Assembly (NCBI GenBank): GCA_026398285.1
Contig: JAPLTI010000183.1
Coordinates: 1-37,819, forward strand
Reading direction: 5' to 3'
DNA: 37,819 bases
From: Verrucomicrobiota bacterium
Lineage (GTDB): Bacteria; Verrucomicrobiota; Verrucomicrobiia; Chthoniobacterales; Terrimicrobiaceae
Below are positions 32,228 to 37,819 of this stretch, one piece after another (the stretch's first letter is position 1; every line of letters begins with the position of its first letter). Below the pieces are notes generated by a model. It was not told the origin of the DNA. It saw nothing but the letters and a program-made list of their open reading frames with translations, and made no database searches. A program made the translations under genes and the position numbers.

Positions 32228-33328
32228 ATGTCTGCATTTCCCGCATCCATACAAACGAGCCTTCGTCGTATGAGCCGCCTCATTTTTGCGGCTGCATTTC
32301 TTGCCATACCATTGATAGCCGCCACGGCACTGCTTCTGCCGGTGGATGAAAAAGTCCCCGCCACAGGCGTTGTGCGGGCGCAGGAGGACGTGCATGTTTT
32401 TTCGCCTCAGGATGGACTCCTCGCCGGCATCCGCTCCCCGGAGGGCAGCAATGTCAAAAAAGGAGATGTTCTCTTTGAACTCGATTCCATCTTGCATGCC
32501 CAGCGACTCGCATCGGCCGAGGCCTCACTCGCCGAAGCCCAGGCCACATTTCATCTCAGGGAGGCCCAACTTCAAAAGACGAGCGGGCTCCCCTTGCCAA
32601 AGGAATTCTGGCATGTGCCTGAGGAACTCAAGCAGGCCAATGAGCGTCTGGCCCTCGCAGAGAGAGAGTGCGCCCGCTACGAAACCCTTTCTAGGACAGG
32701 CGGGGCGAGCCGTCAGGACTACGACCGCACCCTTGCGCAGCGAGAGGTCGCCCGAGGTGAAGTGGAGAAAATCCAGGAAAAGCTCGATGTCCTCAGCCGT
32801 GGCTACCGCGAGCAGGTCATCGCCGAAGCCGAGGCTGAAACCGCCGCCGCAAAAGCCGTCGTGAGCCGGTGGAAGGTCAAGAGGGACAACGCCTCCGCCT
32901 TGGTCGAACGCTGCTTCATCCGCGCCTCCGAGGACGGCACGGTCACCCTTGTGCAAAAACGCCGCCCTGGTATGCCCGTCACCGCAGGTGAGAAGCTGGC
33001 CCACATCTCCCGAGGCCCCGCCAACCGCGTGAAAATCTTCCTCGCCGAAGAAAAAATCATCCGCGTCGCCCCCGGCCAGCAAGTCATCATGCGTCCGCTC
33101 TCCATCCCCTGGTTCAAATACGGCCATGCCCACGGCACGCTGCGAAACGTATCCACCGAACCCTCCTTGCCCGATGGAAACCAAACTGGCCCTCAACGCT
33201 ACGAGGCCACAGTCGATATCACCGATTCCCCCGTCCCTCTAGCTCTTGGCTCAACCGTCGATGCCGACGTCATCCTACGCCGCCGCCCCCTCTGGCAGCT
33301 CCTCCTTCCAGCCGTCCTCGATCGTTGA
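32228..33328 (+). CDS. HlyD-type membrane-fusion (periplasmic adaptor) protein
   Basis: This encodes 366 residues. After a single N-terminal membrane helix (about residues 17-40) comes the split biotinyl-lipoyl segment (VPATGVVRAQEDVHVFSPQDGLLAGI and VKKGDVLFELDS). A long coiled coil (about 95-220) follows with regular heptads, then the second half-lipoyl and beta-barrel part (CFIRASEDGTVTLVQKRRPGMPVTAGEKLA). Such adaptors link inner-membrane exporters to an outer-membrane channel. No TolC-like gene is in the window, so it would use one encoded elsewhere. It ends the operon just before a palindromic element. Confidence 0.9.
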   Translation: MSAFPASIQTSLRRMSRLIFAAAFLAIPLIAATALLLPVDEKVPATGVVRAQEDVHVFSPQDGLLAGIRSPEGSNVKKGDVLFELDSILHAQRLASAEASLAEAQATFHLREAQLQKTSGLPLPKEFWHVPEELKQANERLALAERECARYETLSRTGGASRQDYDRTLAQREVARGEVEKIQEKLDVLSRGYREQVIAEAEAETAAAKAVVSRWKVKRDNASALVERCFIRASEDGTVTLVQKRRPGMPVTAGEKLAHISRGPANRVKIFLAEEKIIRVAPGQQVIMRPLSIPWFKYGHAHGTLRNVSTEPSLPDGNQTGPQRYEATVDITDSPVPLALGSTVDADVILRRRPLWQLLLPAVLDR

Positions 33329-33334
33329 GCTTTC

Positions 33335-33396
33335 TGTAGCGGCGGTCTGCGACCGCCGATGGCCAAAGATTCGGCGCTCATAGAGACGCCGCTACA
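33335..33396. repeat. palindromic repeat (REP/MITE-like) between convergent genes
   Basis: A perfect 10-base terminal inverted repeat, TGTAGCGGCG at 33335-33344 and CGCCGCTACA at 33387-33396, encloses two internal hairpins. One is perfect, GGCGGTC (33341-33347) with GACCGCC (33351-33357). The other pairs GGCG...CGCC around 33373-33390. The whole can fold as a branched cruciform. It has no protein-coding capacity. It may act as a bidirectional terminator between the HlyD-like and channel genes. Confidence 0.75.
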
Positions 33397-33410
33397 AATG
33401 AAACCGAGCG

Positions 33411-34718
33411 CTATTTCTGCTTCCCCGCCTGACGCTCTGCGGCGATTTCATGGAGGTGTTTTTGGAAGGATGGGAATTTCTGCAGGATTTCACCCAGCGT
33501 TGTTCGGTTCAGCGTGTAGAGATCGACATAATCCACTGCGCGGACACAGGCGTTGCGCGGTTGATTCATGAGCAGGGCTGTTTCCCCGAAATAACTTCCC
33601 GGCGAGAGCGTGGCGAAGACCGTGTTGCCATCGCTGGAGACGACCTCCACATGACCAGTGCTGATAAAATACATGCTGTCGCCGACATCGCCTGTGCGAA
33701 AAACATAATCACCTGGAGTGAATATGGCTGGCTTGAGGTGCATGAGTAATTCCTCCACCAATGCATCACCCGCGCCCTCAAAAATAGGCACTTTTTCCAG
33801 CATCGATTTATTCGTAAAAATCGAAACCTTGAGCTTGAGCGAATCCGGTAAATCAGCCAGCACATGGGCCTCGCTGTATCCACGGCGTGATTCCCAGAGG
33901 TAGTCGTAGTAACTGCGAATCTGCTTCTGAAGATCGAGCGGGATTTTTCGGAATCGCATGAATGTATTAATTTCATCCATTTGCTCCGAAAACTTTTTCC
34001 GCGCTGAGTCCAAATTCGCAATCAAACTCGCAAAAATAGCGATGACATAGCCATAAAGTCCGGCGCCGATGACCTCCACCGAAATGGTAAAAATCGTCTG
34101 CATCGGCGTGACAGGTGTCACATCGCCATAGCCGATGGTCGCAATCGTCGTGACCGCCCAGTAGAAGCTTCGCAGGTAAAGTAGCCCCTTTTCGGAAGTC
34201 CACTCGGGGCCGATATTTCCAGCACCAAGAGCAATCCATGCACATGTCGCAAAGTGGGCGAAAAGCGTGACCCAGAAGCCGAGGAAAATCATCCGCAGCA
34301 CGCTGGCGTTCATGACATTTTCCTTCGCCAGCTTCTGCATGAAGCTCGCGATGTGAGCCAACCTCAGCAATCGCAGCAGCCGGACTCCTTCCCAAGCTGG
34401 GCCAAAAATAGCCCATGGAAAAATCGATAACAGGTCCAGAATAAACCAACCCTTCAGATAATGAATCGCGATGCCCTTCCGCGAGTTCACAAGCTGCCCA
34501 TTCACATGCACGGGCGTGATAAAATTCAACACCATGTCCGCACAGAAAAAGGCGGTGGTGATTAATTCCACAGCCAGCAGCACGCCCGTGAGCGGAATTT
34601 GCAAAGCCAATCGAAGCGTGGTTTCTACTGCCGCCACCACCGTCACGAACAAAATAAAAGCATCCCACACCTGCTTAGGCCGGCCATCCGGATTGATAGT
34701 GAGTGATTCTGTTTTCAT
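33411..34718 (-). CDS. cyclic-nucleotide-gated-type ion channel
   Basis: This encodes 435 residues with the six-helix voltage-channel plan. A weak S4 (about residues 111-123) has three Arg at three-residue spacing. The pore follows with the selectivity filter TIGYGD (194-199), marking a potassium-selective pore, and then a C-linker. The C-terminal cyclic-nucleotide-binding domain contains the phosphate-binding cassette GSYFGETALLMNQPRNACVRA with Glu and Arg in the ligand positions. It resembles bacterial CNG/HCN-like channels and eukaryotic KAT/HCN types, so binding of cAMP or cGMP could open it. There is no adenylate cyclase in the window. It is convergent with the export operon and sits alone. 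Confidence 0.92.
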   Translation of the reverse strand: MKTESLTINPDGRPKQVWDAFILFVTVVAAVETTLRLALQIPLTGVLLAVELITTAFFCADMVLNFITPVHVNGQLVNSRKGIAIHYLKGWFILDLLSIFPWAIFGPAWEGVRLLRLLRLAHIASFMQKLAKENVMNASVLRMIFLGFWVTLFAHFATCAWIALGAGNIGPEWTSEKGLLYLRSFYWAVTTIATIGYGDVTPVTPMQTIFTISVEVIGAGLYGYVIAIFASLIANLDSARKKFSEQMDEINTFMRFRKIPLDLQKQIRSYYDYLWESRRGYSEAHVLADLPDSLKLKVSIFTNKSMLEKVPIFEGAGDALVEELLMHLKPAIFTPGDYVFRTGDVGDSMYFISTGHVEVVSSDGNTVFATLSPGSYFGETALLMNQPRNACVRAVDYVDLYTLNRTTLGEILQKFPSFQKHLHEIAAERQAGKQK

Positions 34719-34874
34719 AAAAAGCTGCGCAGGAATTCAACCCGAGCTGTGGGGCCTCCGTTCCGAATCTCCTGCAGATCAAGCAAGCGAACTCCAGCGC
34801 GCCTTGTAGTGAAAAAGTCGAAAGCGCTCAAGTATTGGTTTGCGAGCCGCCCAGCGCGCCGCTCGCTACTGGCT

Positions 34875-35810
34875 TTAAAGCGAGGAGGTTTTTAAAAAAT
34901 TCAGTATCACTTGCTCGGCGGAAGCGGCGGCTTCGGGAACGAGGCCGTGTTGCATATGGAAGCCGTGCGGCATTTTCTCGCCGATATGGAGTTGCACCGG
35001 GGCACCTGCGCTGCGGGCCCGCTTCGCAAAATCGACCCCATCGTCACAGAGGGTGTCATCTTCTCCCACGATCACAAGGGTTTGAGGTAGACTCCGCAGA
35101 TCGCCATGGGCCGGACTCGCGCATGGATCCGTCCAAAGCTCTTGATCCGGGGCATAAATGGCGCGCTGGAAGGCGAGAAGTTCGAGGCCATTGTAGGGAT
35201 GATCCTTCCCAGAGCGTCTCATGGAGGCGTGTTTTTCGAGTTCGAGGTCCAATACGCCACAGTTCAGCATCAATTTGTTGGGAAGGTGTTTGCCCTGGCT
35301 ACAGCAGAAAAACCAGAGTGCGGCAGCTAAATTGGCACCCGCCGAGTCACCACCCACCGTGATCTCGCCAGCGAACATTTTTTTCATGGCGAGAAAAACG
35401 CCGACGCAATCATGCAAAGCGCAGGGGTATCTATCCTCCGGAGCCAGCCGGTAATGAACGGCTGCCACCGTCTGCCCAGATAAAGCCGCTATGCGTTTGG
35501 CCCAGCCGATGTGTTTTCCTGCAGCGGGCGCAATCCATCCGCCACCATGCAAATACACAAAAGCATGGGGCGATTCTTCCGGTGGCGTGCAAAGTGTCAC
35601 CCGCACATCGATCCCGGCATCAAGCGAAGGTAGGCAGATGTCCGAGGCTTCGACCTCAGGGAAATCGTTCAGGCTGGGATGGTCTTTCTTTCCCCACAAT
35701 TCGCGAATCTCCGCCACCCAGCGATCGCGCATGGGAACTCCCGGCACCAGCTGGCGATACAAATCCGCCGCCGGCCCACTCAGCATCTCTTTCGTGAGCG
35801 CGTTTCTCAT
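34875..35810 (-). CDS. alpha/beta hydrolase, hormone-sensitive-lipase-type esterase
   Basis: This encodes 311 residues. The HSL-group oxyanion motif HGGGW is followed by ITVGGDSAGANLAAAL, with the catalytic Ser in GDSAG. The acid lies in VIVGEDDTLCDDG and the His in GEKMPHGFHMQ. It would cleave short-chain esters or acetylated compounds in the cytoplasm; no signal peptide is seen. I start at the ATG at 35808-35810, because the frame to 35888 reads into the neighbour. The start codon overlaps the stop of the P-loop NTPase gene (ATGA), so both are translated together. Confidence 0.9.
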   Translation of the reverse strand: MRNALTKEMLSGPAADLYRQLVPGVPMRDRWVAEIRELWGKKDHPSLNDFPEVEASDICLPSLDAGIDVRVTLCTPPEESPHAFVYLHGGGWIAPAAGKHIGWAKRIAALSGQTVAAVHYRLAPEDRYPCALHDCVGVFLAMKKMFAGEITVGGDSAGANLAAALWFFCCSQGKHLPNKLMLNCGVLDLELEKHASMRRSGKDHPYNGLELLAFQRAIYAPDQELWTDPCASPAHGDLRSLPQTLVIVGEDDTLCDDGVDFAKRARSAGAPVQLHIGEKMPHGFHMQHGLVPEAAASAEQVILNFLKTSSL

Positions 35811-36424
35811 CGTGCTGCCATCTTCGCGGAATTCACTTCGTCCATCGCCGCCTGCAATTGATCCAAGCGCTGCTCCCTCGGACCCCACAACTCCACCAGG
35901 AGCGGACCATTCCTTTCCGGCAAAACCTGAAACCGGCCCTCGCGATATATTTGTTTGAAAATGGCATCCACTTCATCGCGATAAGCATGATCGACGGGCC
36001 GGATGCCATCCGCTTCCATCTCGACAGGCCAGGCGTCGGATTTCGGCACAAATGCCAGAATGTCCAAATGATCCAGCGATTCCCGCACGGCAGGAACCAT
36101 CGACTCCACAAAAACCTCGTCGATATCCGTGCTGCCTTGGTCCGCCGTGTATTGGGAATAAGCGATATAATCCACCGGCGCGCGGTCAAAAATCACATCA
36201 TCCGTCCATTCGCCATACCGATGAATCCGACTGATGTTGTAATACATCTGAATGCCGTTGTGCAGCTTCGTGGAGGCATCACGGAAGAGAATTTCATACG
36301 GTCCATAAAGCCCCAGCGCACGGTAAGGCTCCTCCTCGCGAAGGAACACAGGATTTTTTGTAACCCACTCGTTGACAACAGTCGATTTCCCCAAGGAATG
36401 GGATCCTGATATGGCGATGCGCAT
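35807..36424 (-). CDS. P-loop NTPase/kinase-like ATPase (AAA_28-like)
   Basis: This encodes 205 residues. A strong Walker A motif opens the protein: ISGSHSLGKST at residues 5-15. The rest lacks a clear AAA+ Walker B with sensor residues. Instead it has VIFDRAPVDYIAYSQY at about 78-93, resembling nucleotide-kinase or NadR-type lid and base-binding parts. It might phosphorylate a small molecule. It is translationally coupled to the esterase that follows. A kinase and an esterase together suggest a small metabolic pathway, but the substrate is unknown. The start is the ATG at 36422-36424; it has no signal peptide. Confidence 0.8.
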   Translation of the reverse strand: MRIAISGSHSLGKSTVVNEWVTKNPVFLREEEPYRALGLYGPYEILFRDASTKLHNGIQMYYNISRIHRYGEWTDDVIFDRAPVDYIAYSQYTADQGSTDIDEVFVESMVPAVRESLDHLDILAFVPKSDAWPVEMEADGIRPVDHAYRDEVDAIFKQIYREGRFQVLPERNGPLLVELWGPREQRLDQLQAAMDEVNSAKMAAR

Positions 36425-36534
36425 GGTCGAATTTGTTTGCCATAGCCTGCACCTTCAAAACCGATTGGAAATGAAAAACTCGCCTCCGGCAGCGAACGAC
36501 TGCGCCGCCAGAGGGGCGATTTTTCAGATGCGGA

Positions 36535-36915
36535 CTATTTCAACTTGGCAAGAAACATGCACGATTCGCCTTTGGCGTTGACGATATCCATTTTGAGTTC
36601 AGGTCCGCCGCTCTTCCCTGTCGGATTTTTCCAGACGACTTTGTAATGCTTGTGACAATCCTTGCACTCGATCATCGCCCCCTCGGCGCACAATTGCTTG
36701 GCGTGTTTCTCGTCTTTCACATCAATGATCGTAATGGTGTCCGACGCCTTGCACACGAGGACGAGTTGGGATTTCGGGCCGAGCTTCTCGACATCGGATT
36801 TTTTGTCGATGATTTCCAAAGCCGGTCCGCCTTTCCATGCTGGAAGCGCCATGGCGGATGACATGAAGAGCGCGCATAGGGATGCTGTGAGGGTGAGAGA
36901 TTTTAGGGTTTTCAT
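36535..36915 (-). CDS. small exported protein with CXXCH motif, unknown function
   Basis: This encodes 126 residues. A signal peptide (MKTLKSLTLTASLCALFMSSAMA, cleavage near residue 23) defines the start at 36915. A longer frame to 37017 would put arginine-rich sequence in front of the signal. The mature part is lysine-rich and contains Cys55, Cys76, Cys84, Cys87 and Cys119. Residues 84-88 read C-K-D-C-H, the motif used for covalent heme in c-type cytochromes. The remaining sequence does not resemble a cytochrome, and the motif could instead bind zinc. I do not recognise the family. It is divergent from the membrane-protein gene to its right. Confidence 0.7.
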   Translation of the reverse strand: MKTLKSLTLTASLCALFMSSAMALPAWKGGPALEIIDKKSDVEKLGPKSQLVLVCKASDTITIIDVKDEKHAKQLCAEGAMIECKDCHKHYKVVWKNPTGKSGGPELKMDIVNAKGESCMFLAKLK

Positions 36916-37080
36916 TGTGTTGGTTTCTGCGCCGCAAACATCGGCACGCGGCCCTACGTCCGCCAATGGGGTCTTTCCCGCAGACTGCGCCAGAGCTGCG
37001 GTTCCGGTTCTCCTCAAATGAATCCTATCGATGGGCGATCACCCCATTTCGAAGCGGGTCGAGCCATCCGATCTTGGGCT

Positions 37081-37515
37081 ATGAAAATTTCGATCCTTCT
37101 GCTGTCTGGCGGGCTTGCCGGAACCATGGCTATGACACTTTTCCTCTTGCTCCCCCGCTGGCTGGGCCGCGTTCATGTGGATGTCATACAAGCCGGAGGA
37201 TCATTGGTTGTCGGCTCGGGCAAGCCGTTCGCGTTTCCAGTCGGATTGGCCATCCACATCGCGATGGGTATCGGCTTCGCATTCGTCTACTCCGCATTTC
37301 TGAGTCTCTCCTCGCTGCCATTTAACGCCCTCACCGGCTTGCTGCTCGGCAGCATCCACGGCGTCATAGCCATGTTGCTGGTCTCGATTTTGATCATGGA
37401 ACACCACCCTGAGCCCCGATACCACGACCGAGGCCCCTCCACCGGCCTCGCCCAACTCGGAGCCCACATGCTCTACGGAACTATCGTCGGCTCGGTCGTG
37501 GCTTTGTTGCGTTAG
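37081..37515 (+). CDS. small integral membrane protein, unknown function
   Basis: This encodes 144 residues with about four hydrophobic helices (roughly 3-25, 50-70, 73-100, 120-143) separated by short loops. The loop before the last helix carries MEHHPEPRYHDRGP, with three His and acidic residues, which could bind metal. The ATG at 37081 is chosen because the upstream extension to 37018 is hydrophilic and would lie ahead of the first helix. I do not recognise the family. Its 3' end overlaps the unknown gene on the other strand by 35 bases, tail to tail. Confidence 0.72.
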   Translation: MKISILLLSGGLAGTMAMTLFLLLPRWLGRVHVDVIQAGGSLVVGSGKPFAFPVGLAIHIAMGIGFAFVYSAFLSLSSLPFNALTGLLLGSIHGVIAMLLVSILIMEHHPEPRYHDRGPSTGLAQLGAHMLYGTIVGSVVALLR

Positions 37516-37819
37516 CCAATCGCTCCGCCCCCCGCGCGGCAGCGCGCTCGTTCTCTTGGAGGGACATCCTCAGGCATGTCCCATTTCTCTCGATCAGCTT
37601 CGCAACCTCATCGATGACCAACCTCACCTTGCGTGACGGCAACGCTCCCTTGAGACGCCGCTGCGCGGCTGAATAATGGTGTTGCCCGTCATGATAATCA
37701 CGGGGGATTTTTTCAAGATAATCAGCGAGGATGAGGGCTGATTTTGCGTGGTCTGGGCGAGGGTTGCTTTCAAATTGAGAGCGGGGATCAGCAGCAAAGA
37801 GGCGGGCTGGGCCGGAGGT
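37481..37819 (-). CDS. unknown protein, C-terminal part (5' end cut by window)
   Basis: An open frame of 112 codons enters from the right edge and stops at TAG (37481-37483). Codon use is even and the sequence is protein-like and mainly helical: FAADPRSQFES, SALILADYLEK, DYHDGQHHYSAAQRRL, VRLVIDEVAKLIER, ending in a basic tail. No family motif can be named. Coding is likely but unproven because the start and most of the N-terminus are outside the window. Confidence 0.5.
   Translation of the reverse strand, partial: TSGPARLFAADPRSQFESNPRPDHAKSALILADYLEKIPRDYHDGQHHYSAAQRRLKGALPSRKVRLVIDEVAKLIERNGTCLRMSLQENERAAARGAERLANATKPRPSRR

Noticed and set aside
37521..37700. Possible CRISPR or tandem repeats near the right edge
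   Set aside because: No regularly spaced direct repeats were found anywhere in the window; the stretch reads as coding on the minus strand.

Overview
The window is bacterial chromosomal DNA of moderately high G+C with densely packed, short-spaced genes. Several features point to a verrucomicrobial (Opitutus/Chthoniobacter-like) host, although no rRNA or other taxonomic marker is present. These are the flagellin-type segment SFLQTQDSALG, a CAAX-protease-related membrane protein of the type common in that group, a bacterial deoxyhypusine-synthase homologue, two small RNA-targeting toxin-antitoxin pairs and a palindromic repeat built on TGTAGCGGCG. The taxonomic placement is an inference from protein style.

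Layout, left to right. Positions 1-2923 hold a truncated alpha/beta hydrolase, a small exported protein, a CorA-type metal channel and a ribbon-helix-helix protein. Positions 2993-6826 form a tight operon: a frameshifted flavoprotein, a TIM-barrel isomerase-like protein, a flippase-like membrane protein and a RibD-type reductase. Positions 6858-8371 hold an exported protein with a Thr-Pro tail, then a reduced flagellin-like protein preceded by a near-consensus sigma-28 promoter. Positions 8444-9685 carry a tandem pair of fluoride channel subunits and an HU-type DNA-binding protein with a strong terminator. A minus-strand pair follows, an alanine/sodium symporter and a DUF885 hydrolase (9895-12899), then a VapBC-like pair (13048-13664).

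Positions 13673-16407 are a minus-strand envelope lipid operon (plsY, gpsA, glycosyltransferase). Divergent from it is a kinase-like protein of about 127 residues translationally coupled to a PP2C phosphatase (16550-17751). Next come leuA and two sugar-nucleotide epimerases, split by an autonomous Phd/RelE-type cassette with its own promoter and terminator. A CAAX-protease-like protein and NAD synthetase follow. The 352-base gap after nadE carries three copies of a DnaA-box-like 10-mer and an AT-rich tract. It leads into a deoxyhypusine synthase gene that has lost its middle.

From 25993 there is metF, preceded by five tandem heptamers. A compact set follows: acyl carrier protein, flavoprotein, acyl-adenylating ligase, LolA-like carrier, ABC exporter and membrane-fusion protein (26892-33328). 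It looks like a small unassigned pathway that activates an acyl group on a carrier protein and exports a product. The right end has a cyclic-nucleotide-gated-type channel, an HSL-type esterase overlapping a P-loop NTPase, a small exported CXXCH protein, a small membrane protein and the 3' part of an unknown gene.

Most promising for novelty are the sigma-28/flagellin-like unit, the minimal kinase-phosphatase pair, the ACP-ligase-flavoprotein-export cluster, and the repeat-bearing gap at 24733-25084.
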